Assembly (NCBI GenBank): GCA_946699065.1
Contig: CAMPDV010001811.1
Span: 39,561 to 103,560, forward strand
Direction: 5' to 3'
DNA: 64,000 bases
Source of the DNA: Loxodes magnus
Lineage: Eukaryota > Ciliophora > Karyorelictea > Loxodida > Loxodidae
Within the stretch, counting starts at the first letter, position 1, and each line of letters begins with the position of its first letter. Position numbers and translations under genes: made by a program. Below the pieces are notes generated by a model that searched no databases, was not told the origin of the DNA, and saw only the letters and a list, made by a program, of their open reading frames with translations. Below are positions 35,271 to 48,400 of the stretch, piece by piece.

Positions 35271-35748
35271 AATTACGAAGCCCTAGATTTTTCATTACTA
35301 TTATAGTAAAGTTTGTTTAAATAACTTTAATAAAAACGATTTAATTAATTTAGTGAATCATTGAAGAAATTTAAATATGAAAAGTTAAAATAAAAAATGT
35401 ATCTTTATGGTTACGAAAATAATATTTTATCAAATAAAATAAATAAAAATATTATGCTATAAAATAACTTTAGCTAAAATATTTGAAATATATTTTAACT
35501 TTTGAAACATATAAATCCATTATATTTTTATTTACTTAAATCATCTTATTAATAAGCTTTCTATTATTTATAAACTATTAGTAAAAATAATGCAAATTTT
35601 TAATAGGTCAGTTATACATATATGTATATTTATGTTTTAGTAAATTTAATATATTTTCAGTTTTTGTCATACAATAATATTTATCATTAAAATATAAATT
35701 TAGAAGTAAAAATTACTTTTTATAAATTTAATTATCAAATAAAGTTTA
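35271..35748. other. AT-rich intergenic
   Basis: No gene recognised. Confidence 0.45.
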
Positions 35749-35925
35749 ATACTCTTCTTTTCTTACTTTTTTTCTTCACTTTACTTTTAAAACTAACTAC
35801 TTACTAACTTATCAAAGCTTACAAACAAACTGAAATTACTCTTCTTTTCTTACTTTTCTTCTTTACTTTACTTTTAAGATGTGAATTTATTCGCTTTTCA
35901 AACTTATGATATTTGATAACTTTAC
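35749..35925. repeat. direct repeat, two copies about 87 bp apart
   Basis: 'ACTCTTCTTTTCTTACTTTT' followed by TTCTTC and 'CTTTACTTTTAA' occurs at 35749 and again at 35836, with an intervening 'CTTATCAAAGCTTACAAAC'. Non-coding. Confidence 0.75.
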
Positions 35926-36700
35926 TAATTACATTAAAATTCTTATCTTCAGTCTCTTTTTCGTACTTTTTTTTTCATTTTTTTAGTAATCGATACTTAC
36001 TTGACTTTTATTTCTTTTAAATTTGATAATTCAAATTTTCTTTGATATCTTAAGTCTATTTTTTTTTTCGTTCTTCTTTTATTTAGCAACTTCATATCAC
36101 TATAGTTTAACGGCTTTTCAGTTTTTTTTTTTTTTCACTACTCTCATAAGACAATTAATTTTAAGCTTGTTTATTTTTTATTACTTTCAAATTACTCATA
36201 AATTTGTTTCTTCATATTTATTTGTTTTATATCTACAGATTTCTATTTTTTTTTTATATTTTTTTTGTTTTGCTTTTTTTTAATTTTATCATTTATTTTG
36301 AAAAAGTTCTTCGTTTAATTTTTATCTTTTTTTCTATAATCAAATGCAATTATATTCTTTTATATTTTTTTACAAATATATATTACATTTCTATAAATCA
36401 AATTACTTTTTTTTTAATATTTATACATATGTTTTTTTTACTTATAAGATTTTTATCTTATTATATACAGAAAATCACTTGAATCGTTTTTTTATATATT
36501 TACTCTTTATTTTAACTTTTAAATTATTTATTATTAAATGTAACTTTTTTTTTATTTTTTTAAATTTTCTTTGTTTTTCTTCGTTTTCTAAAACTTTAAA
36601 TAACCAATTTAGTTTATCAAACATTTTTTTTGTTTATTGTAAATTAGTCCTTTATTTCTTTACTATTTTTCAAATTGTTTAATAACCAAAGTCTTTTTTT
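35926..36700. repeat. T-rich low-complexity tract
   Basis: About 775 bases dominated by T runs on the plus strand. The hydrophobic plus-strand ORFs at 36.0-36.7 kb are composition artefacts (Phe/Ile/Leu from T runs). Confidence 0.7.
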
Positions 36701-36859
36701 TGTTGTGCCGTCCAAACTTTACCTGTTATGCTAAATTCTTACATAAAAAAGTGCATTTTCATTTTTTTCATTTTGAAAACATTTTTATTATTTACAGATA
36801 TCTTTTCATAAATTTTTCGAATTAAAATTCGCTTTTAAAGCTTTTGTTTAAAAGTATTT

Positions 36860-37770
36860 TAAAGTTTATTCCTTCCAAAAAAAGTCTTATAGTGTAAAAA
36901 GCTGAGGAAAAAACGAAATTATATTTTTCACAATTTAAAGCTGAACATTATCTTTTTCTCCTTTTATTAACTCTAAAAATCAAAAAGAAATTTCATTACT
37001 CAAAACAAAAAAAGTTATCACGTCTTCAATTCAAAAAAATAAGCACAACCCAAAGTCAAAACATTTCGAAGCAAAAATCGAAAATTTTATCTGTAAGTTT
37101 TTTATTTCCATTTTTTCTTAAAACTCTTTTATATTTTGAAACTTTTTTGAAAATTTATACCATTCTAACCTTTATCCATCCCGATTTCCCCCAGTTTGTT
37201 CCGTCCGAAAAAAGTCTTGCAGTGTAAAAAGCTGAGCAAAAAAACAAAATTAAATTTTTCACGATTTAATGCTTTAAATACTCTTATTCGCCTTTCGTTT
37301 AGCTCTAAAAATAAAAAAAAAACCGAAACCCAATTCTTAAAATTTTTTATCACGAACCAAAATTCAAAATTTTCAAATCAAAAAAGCAAAAGCTTGCAAA
37401 ACCAAAACCAAAACCAAAATCAAAAATCAAAAGTTTTCAAATCCAATATCAAAACTTTCAAATCTCAATTAAAAAATTTTCAAAACTAAAACTAAAATTT
37501 TCAAAACCATTATCGAAATTTTCAAAACCAATATCAAAAATTTTCAAAATCAAAATAAAAAAAATAATCTTAATTTTTTTTATTCCCATTTTTTCAAAAA
37601 CCTTTTCTACTTTAAAACTTTTTCTTAAAAAATTTTATTCCTTTCTGACCCTCTACTTATCCCGAAATCCCCCAACTTGTTCCGTCCCAACTCACCCCTA
37701 TAGTGTAAAACGCTGAGCAAAAAAAGGCTTTCACACTTTTTGCCATTTTCAGCGCTTCTAACTCATCCAA
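36860..37770. repeat. tandem array of long units with conserved cores
   Basis: A core of the type TGTTCCGTCC…AGTCTTGCAGTGTAAAA-GCTGAGCAAAAA starts at about 36866, 37196 and 37677. A second shared part (TTATTTCCATTTTTTC… CCCGA-TTCCCCCA-TTG) precedes the last two. Unit length is about 330-480 bp. Non-coding; the 37.2 kb ORFs on both strands are chance frames. Confidence 0.75.
37390..37560. repeat. short-unit minisatellite inside the long array
   Basis: Units of roughly 25-27 bases of the type AATTTTCAAAACCAATATC, preceded by CAAAAC repeats. Six or so degenerate copies. Confidence 0.7.
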
Positions 37771-37956
37771 ATATAATCTGCTGCCATTTATCATATAGTT
37801 TACAAAATTTTTCCTATCGTAAAACCACATGATGCTTACTTACATATAATAAAAAAGATTATAACAAACGTAAATAAATTTTATACAAAACAAATTGCAA
37901 CAACACATAACTCAAAAAAAAAAACTAATACTATACTAAAAAATTAAACATTTTTT

Positions 37957-38170
37957 TGCTCTAGTACATACTTTAAAAAAATTTTAACACTAGAAAAATT
38001 AAAACTTTTTTACTTGTACATACTTCAAAAAATTTATAGCTCTGGAAAATTTAAAACTTTTAAAACTCTAGTACATACTTAAAAAAAATTAACACTAGAA
38101 AATTTAAAAATTTTTTTAGTACATACTCTAAAAATTTCTAATACTGAAAAATTAAAACTTTTATTACTCT
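37957..38170. repeat. tandem repeat, about four ~55-60-bp units
   Basis: Each unit contains CTAGTACATACTT, an A run, TTTAACACTAGAAAAAT and a T run. Copies begin near 37960, 38015, 38068 and 38115. Confidence 0.75.
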
Positions 38171-38413
38171 CCTTTTATTTTTTAGTAATACTTACTTAAA
38201 AAAAATTCGAAAGCTAATCTTACACTTTGCTTTGCATAAATTTAACATTTATTTTAAAAAAAATAATTAAATTCAATAAAAAAACTTAGAAAAAAATACG
38301 AACTTTTAAATTTTAAACTTTACTTATAATAATATTAAGATTAAGAACATAATTAATTAGAATAAAGACTTTACAATTTTAATATTCTTAAATATAAAAA
38401 TTAAATAGCTAAC
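38171..38413. other. AT-rich spacer
   Basis: Between the tandem repeat and the 3' end of the WD40 gene. No feature recognised. Confidence 0.5.
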
Positions 38414-40790
38414 TCAAAAAATCACACAGCCAGATGGAACATGTCTTTTTTTATCCTCTTCACTCATTATAATATTGCTCATTACGCAATTCTTAAATTA
38501 TAATCCATAGTCAGCATATACCTTGTTCCAGTCAGTCTACTAAATGTGGTAAATTTAAACTTACCTATTATTAGTTAGTTGCCTATTCTCCATTCAATAT
38601 CCTTCCTATATTTCATCTTCTAATGTTGTAATCACTTGATTATGCTGAACCTCAATAACTTCCATTACTCGATACCAACCATTGGTTGTCCTTAGATAAT
38701 GATAAACTACCCACAGTGTCCGTATGACCCAATAGTACACAGATACACTATCCATTATTGATATTTCAGATTCTTATACTCTTGTCCTTAGATCCTGATA
38801 AGATATACTTGTTGTTATTCGAGAATATTACCGAATAAACAGAAGAGGTGTGTCCCGATAAGACCTTGGTACATTATTATGTTCTTGAGTTCCATAAACG
38901 AATAGTTTTGTCGTAAGATCCAGATATGATGTAAGTGGAATCACTAGATATAGCCACAGATAATACATAACTAGTGTGACCACTCATGGTCTTACAGGTA
39001 CCTGTCTTGACGTCCCATAGTCTCACCGTCTAATCTTAACTTCCCGATACGATGAACTCTGAATCACTGGATATAGCCACAGCATATACTTATCTAGTGT
39101 GACCACTCATGGTCTTACAGGTACCTGTCTTGACGTCCCATAGTCTCACCGTATAATCATGACTTCCCGATACGATGAACTCTGAATCACTGGATATAGC
39201 CACAGCATATACTCAATGTGTGTGACCACTCATGGTCTTACAGGTACCTGTCTTGACGTCCCATAGTCTCACCGTCTAATCATAACTTCCCGATACGATG
39301 AACTCTGAATCAATGAATATAGCCACAGATAATAAATAACTAGTGTGACCACTCATGGTCTTACAGGTACCTGTGGCTATGTTGTAGAGTCTTAGAGTTT
39401 TGTCTCATGATCCAGAAAGGATTAAATTGGCATCTGAAGAGATGGCCACGGAGGTGACTGAGTTGGAGTGTCCAGTGAATATGTGAGGGTGCTCAGTGAT
39501 GATGGAGGTTAGATTGGCATTTGAGAGGTCACATTTTATGAATTTTGTGTTACGGAGGTTAGCTAATGAGAGATTAGAGTTTGAGAAGTTGCAGGAGGTG
39601 AAGGTGGTGTCCGATAAATCTGATTTAGTTAAGTCAAGGTTTGAGAAACTTTAATTGGTGAAAAAAAGTTAGTTGTTAAGTAATAGATTAGATGGATTTG
39701 GAATCATAGGCATGATTAAGTTTGCTTACTATTAGCAAACTTCAATCACTCGGTTCTCAAATTTGAAATCATTTTGAAGATTTCTTAACTTTGATTCCAT
39801 TGCAGAAACTTACGTTCTAGTTTCGATAATTTGTCTTCACTTTTAATATATGTCTAACTTGACTACGTATTCTTTTGCCTGAACCATATCTTGCTTTTAT
39901 TAATAAGCAATTGCTTAGTCTTATTAATATTGAATGATATTTAAAATTTCTTTTTTAATTTGATGAGTAGTATTTTAAGGTTTTATCTTACTTTGTTATT
40001 GCATAACAGGATTTTATTATTAAATATGTCTACTTGTAAACTTGAATTGCTTGAAAAACTTTTAAACTGACTATTCTGCTTCACTTAATGTTAATTACTA
40101 ACCTTTTGCACTCTCTCTTAAATAATTGAAGACGTTGAACATACATGCCTAAATATTATTTCTTAAAGTTTAAACTTCTAATTGCTAACTCTATTCTCTT
40201 TTTAATTCATCTATCTCACGCAAGATTTATTAAAATTATTCTTAGGCTTGACCAATTTGGTTTTAATTTTCTTATTACTATTAACTCATTCTCTAGGCTT
40301 AATCTTATTGCAACTGATTTGCTGCTTGAAGCTCAGTTAGTCGATATATTAAATTTTGAACTTTGCTGTTACTGAGAGAAACTTTATCTATTAAATTTTT
40401 GAATATTTCATGCACTGATAACACCTAGATATGCTTAATAAGCTAAGAACTTTCCTAAATTATTTCTCTTATTGAGGTAAAGTAATTTTGTTTATTGACT
40501 TACTATCCTTGAAGCCACTTGAATTACTCATTGATTAATACTTGATCAATTATTGTTTCTTATTGCTGTGGCACTTCTTAATGAACTTATACTTAAACTT
40601 GATAACCTTGTAACTCTTCAGGATTTATGTTATAGACTTAGTTATGTATTTTGCATTTGATTTCTTAAGTAAGTTGAAATAAAAAATTAAGACACTTCAA
40701 ACATGAACTACATCCACATGGTAACTATTTGTATATTCGCTTGTCTTAATCGAATTGCTTTTTACAGTTTGGACACTGATTGTTATCCAT
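38414..40790 (-). CDS. RING-like / coiled-coil / pentapeptide / WD40-repeat protein
   Basis: Starts at ATG 40790. Residues 6-49 form a RING/B-box-like zinc site: C6-x2-C9, C25-x-C27, C30-x2-C33, C46-x2-H49. A Gln-rich coiled coil spans about 60-350, followed by pentapeptide-like repeats about 375-430 ([26 protein letters not shown]). Seven WD40 repeats form a C-terminal beta-propeller. Four central WD units are almost identical in DNA ([32 protein letters not shown]). Trp is TGG in the identical units and TGA in others (GSWDKT, RIWNI, RRWNI). The unspliced frame ends at TGA 38460-38462 (776 residues); removing a 25-base intron-like segment moves the end to TGA 38414-38416 (783 residues). The RING-like end suggests a ubiquitin-ligase scaffold, but activity is not shown. 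Confidence 0.88.
38540..38564 (-). other. possible 25-base intron in WD40 gene
   Basis: On the minus strand the segment begins GTAAGT and ends TTTAG, with both flanks coding. Splicing keeps an open, protein-like end ([16 protein letters not shown]); retention also stays open to a nearby TGA. Very short introns are known in heterotrich ciliates, so this is plausible but unproven. Confidence 0.45.
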
Positions 40791-41189
40791 TTATAAAGAT
40801 TAAAAAAGAATTTAGTATATAGAAACTAATTATATTGAAATAAAGATTGATAAAATATTTTTATTATTTAAAAAAAAGATTAAACATAAAAAAAATTTAA
40901 AAATAAAAATGCAAATATAGAATTTAAAAACTTAAATTTTATTTGAAATATTTTAGTTTTTTTGAATTAAAAAAAATTAAAAATTAAAACAAATAAAATA
41001 TAAAAAACTAATATATAAACAATTAAAAATCAAATTCTAAAAATTAAATAAAATACTCTGAAAATATTTAATTTAAGAAAAAAATAAAGATCTTAAATAC
41101 TATAATAAAAATAACATTGCAATACATAATGAAAATACATTAATAACTTAAGTACAAAGAGATTAAAAAAAAGATAAATAAATAAAAAT
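40791..41189. other. AT-rich intergenic
   Basis: Upstream region of the WD40 gene, almost all A/T. No promoter element can be named. Confidence 0.5.
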
Positions 41190-41231
41190 TATTATATGGT
41201 TCGAAGCACCTCTTTGTCGCGCAGTACTTTC
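41190..41231 (-). repeat. 42-bp palindromic motif, copy 3
   Basis: Minus-strand copy; the plus strand reads ATTATATGGTTCGAAGCACC, then CGCAGTACTTT. More diverged, and contains GGTTCGAAGC, which resembles a tRNA B box. Confidence 0.65.
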
Positions 41232-42400
41232 ATGATTAATATTACATATTACGAATAATGTTTATGTGTTTCTTGTTATAATTCTATCAACCCAATGAGA
41301 TACATCGTCTTATCCAAAAGGGAAATATTCTTATTTAAGATGAATCTTGAATTTTTAAGTAAATGTACTTGTCTTCTTGAAAAAAAAATTATTAAGCCGT
41401 CAGTCGGCTTTTCATGTAGATGTTCATACTGCTAACAATAATTCTTAAGAAAGTTAGCAATATCTCTTTCTAACTTGTCCACCCTTTCTTGTGGCGTCAA
41501 TTTATTATGAGAGATTACTTACAATGTAGTATACACTTCACCAAATGTTCAATGTTTCTACTGACAACAGCAAACAACCAAATTTTTGTTAATATAAAGA
41601 TTATTATGGAAATTTAAAAAATTATAACTATCAACAAAAACAAATTACAAATCAATTAATCTATGAAAAAAATATTTGTACACATATTCGATGAGAAATG
41701 TTTAAAGAAAAAATATATAAATTTAAACAAAAATGTCGGCAAAAATCAAAAACATCTTTTATAAAACTCATAAATATTATAAGAATAAGTATGAAAATAC
41801 TATAATAACCACGTCATCTTTTAAAAAAAAAAATATTCTTATTAAACTTAACTATAACTTCCCAATGAACCATAAAAAAAAGAAAATGAAATGCTTCTTA
41901 AATATTCGAAACTTTAATATCAGATAATAAGCTTAAAACATAAAAAATAACAAAATGTCACAAAAAATCGAAGAAATTACAACTGAAAAAAAGTACAAAT
42001 ATAGACAGATAGTTAAGGTAATATTTAACCTAAATTAAGAATTTATAAAGACTAATAACTGACTAAATAAAATAAAATCGAATTATTAATATTAAAATTT
42101 AAATAGGGTGGAAAACCCTTTCCTTCGGATGTTGCTTGTAGGTCCAGCAAGGTAAATAAAAATAAGCGCAGACGGAGGATAAATCGGAGGAAGAGAAATC
42201 AATGACAAGAGAAAGGAGATGTGACAAGCTGGAGAACTCTGAATGCCAGGAGGAAACTTTCTTCATTATAGGTCGGGGAAATGTACCCGTAATCGCATAT
42301 TGCATCCTATGTTTTGTAAGGAAAAATTACAGGGACTGCAGGAAGGGAAAACAGGGAAGAGAGACATAAAATTTTTTTTCGACATTAAAAAAAATTAATT

Positions 42401-42443
42401 TAAAGAGCTGCGTACCAACGAGAGTTCTACGTGCTCTATAATC
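42401..42443 (+). repeat. 42-bp palindromic motif, copy 4
   Basis: Plus-strand copy (TAAAGAGCTGCGTACC… GTGCTCTATAATC). Confidence 0.8.
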
Positions 42444-45400
42444 TAAATTATTTAAATTTAAATTTAAACTAAAAGAGTTTTTTGACGTCTTTAATTGCAA
42501 GAATTGCTTCTTTCAATTATAGACGTTAGTAAATGTTTTTAAATAGTTTTTTAATCTTGTTTACATCTCATCATTTTTCTTTAATTAGTTCTTCTTTCTA
42601 TTCATCTTTAGCTTCTTCCTTTTTTGCTTTCTCCATTTCTAGAATCTCAAGTCTCCTTGTCATTAGCTTCTTATGAAATATTTTGATCTATAAGTCTAAA
42701 TACTCCAATTTAGACCTTGAAAATGAGTTTAGATATTCTTGATCGTATAGTATAAGGCGCCTTAAGTCATAATTTCCGATATTTTCCGATAATCAATTCA
42801 TTATATTAGAATAGTACACACATTTAAAGATATGCTCGAAAGTTTCATACTCTCCACACATACAATAGGGATTATCAATGGGGTAATGACGATCTTAAAG
42901 ATCCTTACGGAAATTATAAGTTTAGGTTCTAAGTTTATATATACTGATAATTTCTCGTCTATACTATTTGTTTAATTTAGTATAAGTAATTTGTGGAAAT
43001 TGTTAAAGATTACCAAATTATTCAGTATATACTTTAGCTGTTTTCATCCTCATAAATTTTTTAGTAGCTACTTTGTAGAAATATTGTTGTATTTTTTCTC
43101 TTACATGTTTAGTAAAAGTTTTAAGATTGGTATTATTCTATTAATTCTGCAGATCGATATTATAAAGGTCTGATAATTGCTACACTTAATCGTAGTATTG
43201 AAATCCTTTTTTCCATATATTAATGAAAAGAGAGCCTATTGTTGATCTTGGAAAATCAGTACTTTCTTATTTAATTTTATGGTAGAATCTGAAGAATTTT
43301 ATAGCCATAATGTGCTTAAAGGGTAATCAATTCAGGTCTATATAACATGATTCATTAAATGTTGAAGTTGCTACTTAAAAAGCTTTTCTTGAAATTAATC
43401 TCATGCTTGATTCTATTCTGTTCAGAACTCCAGTTACTCCTTTTTGAATACTTCATGGTACTAAGTCTCCTCCATATTCTGCTTTAGGTAATGTAAAAAG
43501 TCTACATAAAGTTTTAAAATGTCAAGGAGTTACATTCTTATATCTCATCAGTTAAAAAACAGCTTTCTTCATTGCAGCTATATACTTGAATGCAGTTTCT
43601 TTGCAATGGGGATTTAAGTTCTTCTTCTAATGTAGAATAACTCCTAAATATGTTACTTGTTCTTTTTAAGCAATTGGCTAATTTCCTAATCATAAATTTA
43701 AAATTTATTATTTCTGATTCTTCTTTAGAAATTAGATGCATTCGGATTTGGTAACATTAATCTTTAAATGTGTTCATGCAAAAACTTTATTTGCTTCATT
43801 TATTAAATTCTACATCTACTTTGCAGATTTGGAAAGAAGAATAAGATCATCTGCCCATCCTCTACAAGCGAAGCTAATACTTGAATCCTGGCATTTAAAT
43901 CCCAATTAGTTACTTTTACTTTCCAGATATCTAATTACTATGTCATAATACAATAATGCTAAAACTGGCCCATGAGAACTTCCTTACATAACTCCATTGT
44001 TGAATTATAAAGTTCTGGTGCTCTTACCATCTATGATAAATGAAGAATTTAGGTTTTTATAAAACGATTCTAAGGCTATTATTATTCCAAGTGGTAGTTT
44101 AACTCTCTTAAGTTAATCAAACAAGAGTCTTCTTTCTATTGAGTCAAACATTTTTTCAACGTCTATCAGTGTTGCTATCAATTTAGTCTTACCTTTAGCA
44201 CATTTCCGATAGTTATCAATTATTTGTTATATTATTCAAATTTATTAAGTTGTTTATCTGTTTTTCATAAATCCCATTTATGAAGGGTGAATCAAATTTC
44301 TCTAATAAATCAGATTGTATAATCTTTTTGTTAAAGCTTTATCATATAGTTTTAGAATAGTATTAATAAGAGAAATAGGTCGTCAGTTTTTCCAATCATC
44401 TTTATTTCCTTTTTTAAATATTGGAATTATCACCGATATATTTAATTCCTAAGGGATTCTTCCAAGTCTTAGCATATTATTCAGAAAAGAATGAAGAATT
44501 ATTAATAAATATTATCCACCATATTTCAGAAGTTCGCCTTTTATTCCATCTGGACCAGCTGCTTTTCCATTCGGAATTTCTTTTATAATTTCTTAGATTT
44601 CTTTTATGGTAAAAAGATCAAATCCTTACAAATACGAGAGTGGATAATCTTTAATTTCTTAAATATTATCGTATATTTTATCTATTTTTTAATTACTAAG
44701 ATTTATCTATTCTTGAGTTAGATTATAATGCTTGTTAAAAACACAATTTTCCCATGATTCAATGAATTTATTTTTGATTTCTTAATTAAAGTTCATAGTA
44801 TTTCTCTTCAAAGGATTTAGAATTTTCTTAGCCTGTGAAAAAATTTCCCTAGAATCTCCATTAAGAAGTAGAAATTTCTTTTTTGCTTTGTTTTTTTTAA
44901 ATTTTCATAGATTATACTTGAAGTCTTTCCAAAGTCGTTTTGCTTCCTCATGAAGATTAGTTACTTGCTAGTTTATTCTTCCAAATCTTACGTGAGCTTC
45001 CTTATATTCTGAGTTAGTTCTTTTTGCCTCTATATATTTCTTTGTGAGAGCTCGAGGAAGTTTGTTATAATTTGAATCTGGAATAAACGAACCTAATGTT
45101 TGATCAGCATTGTCTTAAATATTACTTTTGATGCATTCATATTAATCTTCAAGATTATCTTAATCTATTTGAAAGAATTCTAGATAAGTTTGTAGGAAAG
45201 ATTCTTAATATTTTTATCTATCTATTGCATCTTATAACCTATTTATTTTATATTTTCTCTGAGTTATCTTTTCCCAATATACTATAGAATTATTGATAAA
45301 GTCGACAGTGATTGGAATATGATCAGAAAATAAACTATTATTATGAGCAGTGAAATTTGCAAACTAATTAACGTTCAAATGGTTGTTTATAATGATATAA

Positions 45401-48400
45401 TCATTACAATACGTTTTTCCTGTTCCTTTGTGAATACATGTATTAATGTTGCTATCATTCACTATCTCAAGATCGTTTTATAGTAAGAATTCTTATAGTC
45501 TAATGTTATTATCATAAGCATTTTCAGGATTATCACCGAAGCCTTATAAAAGAGCATTGAAATCTCCCATTAGTATATGTGGATTATCATTATATAAATT
45601 CAGCAATGTATTTAGTTGTTCATAAGCTAAATCTTTAACATCTTAACTTTTTCCATTATCAGGCATGTAACAAGACGTGATTAAAATATTATCCAGTTTA
45701 ATTGTTATGAATCTATTTATTTCTTTTTCAACTTATATATGTATTTCTGTACTATTAAATTCTTCTCCTACAATTAAGCATACACCTCCTCCTTTTCCTG
45801 AGTTCTTAAAATATGTTTTAAATCCATTTATCAATATCGGAGGAAAGTCATCTTTTTATCAGGTTTCGTTTATTGATAAAATATCTATACTGTTATCTCT
45901 GATAAATTCTTCAATATTCAAGCACTTGCTCGCTATTCCATTAATATTTATATGTCCCATCTTTATTTTTTAAATTTATTAGTCCTTTCTAATTTTTTCC
46001 GAGCCTGCAGATAGACCACTTTCGTAAATGCAAATGCTTTTCTATCCTTATTGGTTAATCTAAATATGTACTAATCTTTTTCCATACTCAGGATGTTAAT
46101 GAAAATATTGTATCAAAATATATATTACTTACGTCGTATATTTTTTAAGTAGCTTTCTATCTATATCAATTTTACTTTTCACACTATCACATGTACCTTA
46201 TTCTAAATCTTAAGTAACTGTGACATATCTACCTTATATATTGTGCATTTCGTACTATGGCCGTCTTCAAGTTTCGGATTTAATAAACTTTTAAAGTTAT
46301 AGACTAGTCAGATTGAAATAACATATTATTTAATCGCACTCTTTTTTATTATTATGTTTACTCATACGTTTTGCTGGCGGAATTGTTTTATCTTCTTCTT
46401 CATGTTTCCTTTTAAGAATATTAAGATTAATATTGGAAGATAAGGCTTAATTCTGATAAATAGCATCGATCGAATCTGTTTAGTTTTATTAATCTTTTTT
46501 TCATCTTTTAGTAGAATAATTAAATATATCTTTTTTCAAATTTTAATTAAGTTTTTAAAACTCTTCTATTTTTATCTCAAGTGTCTACATATTTTGGGTA
46601 CTTTAAATGAATTTTAAGTTGAGTTAGTGATATTAATGCTATAGTAAAACAAAATCTTCATCTGGCAATTTTATTTGACAGTATTAGTTATTATGTTATG
46701 TTATAATAGTATTAGTTTATGCTTCCTATTAATTATTTTAAGTTTACATTAACTTGTCTTGCTTGATTATATTTGTTTGAGTAAATTTTTGACACAAAAA
46801 AGCTGTTTATTATTTATTTATATTATCTGTTTAGATAATACTATCCTTTGTTTAAATATTTCCATATAATGTCTAAGTTTATGCATCTACAAATTACTTC
46901 TTCTAAAATTACTATTAATTACTGAATTCTTTTGTATGTTAGATTTAATTCTAAAATAATTCTTTATACATTTGAATTTCCTTATTTTTTAATAGAATTT
47001 AATTTTGAAAAGCTATATTTATTTCATATTTTTATTATCTTTACTTATCTAATTCGATTTTAAAAGTTAAAATTTCCATTTAAGCTTTCTATTCTTAATC
47101 TATAAATTACTTATTTTAGTTTTATAATTTTTAATATTAAGAATATAACTCTTGGAGTTAAATTTCGTTTATTATTTTTTATTAGGTAATTTGTTGAAGT
47201 AAATATTAGTTCTATTCTAATATAGTCTATTGATATCCTTGTTAAGTTTTATTTAGAAAGTTATCTATTTCAATTTAAGTAAAATTTTTAATTTTATTAA
47301 AGTTTTGGCATAGTGAATTATTTGCTCCTATCATTTAAGCTTAAGTAAAGCTTTAATTAGCATTGGCTTCAATTTGAATCTCTTAATTAGATTATATTTC
47401 ATATTTTGAATTGACTTAATTCTCATAGTTTTTCTATTATATCTAAATTTCTTGAAATATACTAATTATTTCATCTGTTTAAACTATTTAGTTACTGTAA
47501 TAAGTGGAGAAGTTTGTTTAAGTAATTTTATGAACTAGTTATTTTGATAGCATTTTTTTGTGATATTGCTATATATCAGATTTGATTGACTAAAAATAGT
47601 TCTATAATTGTTTATATTTCTAATAAATTTTATTTATATAAGTTTTATAATATATTTTGGATATTTCTTAGTTACTTATCAATGTTTCAATATCTCGTTC
47701 ATATTTTGCTTTTATATTAATTAACATTTCATTTAATTATTGGTTCTTATCTATAAGTCTTTATATATTATGTTTAAGTTCTTTTATTTCTAAGGTAAAT
47801 AAATTCTCATTAGACTAATTAATTATTTGATTTTATATTACATTTCTTAAATCAGCAGTTTAATTTTAAGCTTGTTTGCTCTGAAGATCAGGTAAATAAT
47901 GATTATTTGAATTATCAGGATTAGTAGTATTATTTTATTTCTGATTAATTTCGTTATTTGAAATTTAATAGAATTGTTAATTAGTATTATTCAAAAATGA
48001 ATCTTAAGTTTATGTTATTTTTGACTACCATAAAAGGATATCTTTATTTGAATTTTAATTAGGATTTGAAGGTATATCTTTTGAATTCTAACTATCTAAG
48101 ATAATATCTTATTTTTGGAAAGATTTCTTAGGTAATCGTTTCGTATCTTTCGCGGTATTATTTTAGGCGGTTAATCTGTTCATCTATTTATAGGTTGATT
48201 TCACTTTCATAATACGCTACAATTAATATCCACGTTGAAGAGAGTTCCTAAGTAGTTTTAATGGGACGCGTATGAATTTGTTTTCCGGTTTTTGACTACA
48301 ATTTTTAAGTAGTTGTCTTAATAAATTCATTATTAGGTTTACTTATTTAATTTGTAGTTACTCCAAATCTTTCGTTTGGAGATTTTAATGCACCTGCCTA

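Larger units (their letters stand above)
41190..42443. mobile_element. foldback-like element with inverted 42-bp termini, second copy
   Basis: Bounded by inverted copies of the recurrent motif (41190-41231 minus; 42401-42443 plus). The right 350 bases are relatively GC-rich with hairpins GGGT/ACCC (42105-42119), TTGCT/AGCAA and GGG/CCC near 42275. Inside, the minus strand reads a protein-like piece (KLTPQERVDKLERDIANFL, near 41.4-41.5 kb) that I do not recognise. Its right end directly abuts the 3' end of the LINE. Confidence 0.5.

Noticed and set aside
36023-36682. Overlapping hydrophobic ORFs resembling membrane proteins
   Set aside because: They are translations of T runs (Phe/Leu/Ile) with no domain, and overlapping frames are equally open, so composition explains them.
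37165-37489. ORFs on both strands within the tandem array
   Set aside because: They fall in non-coding tandem repeats and are not conserved between units.
41190-41231. Treating the GGTTCGAAGC-like string as a tRNA B box
   Set aside because: The other four motif copies lack it, and no cloverleaf or A box accompanies it.
45677-45973. Forward 98-residue ORF
   Set aside because: Antisense to the LINE endonuclease, whose minus-strand frame carries the ETW and GDFNA motifs.
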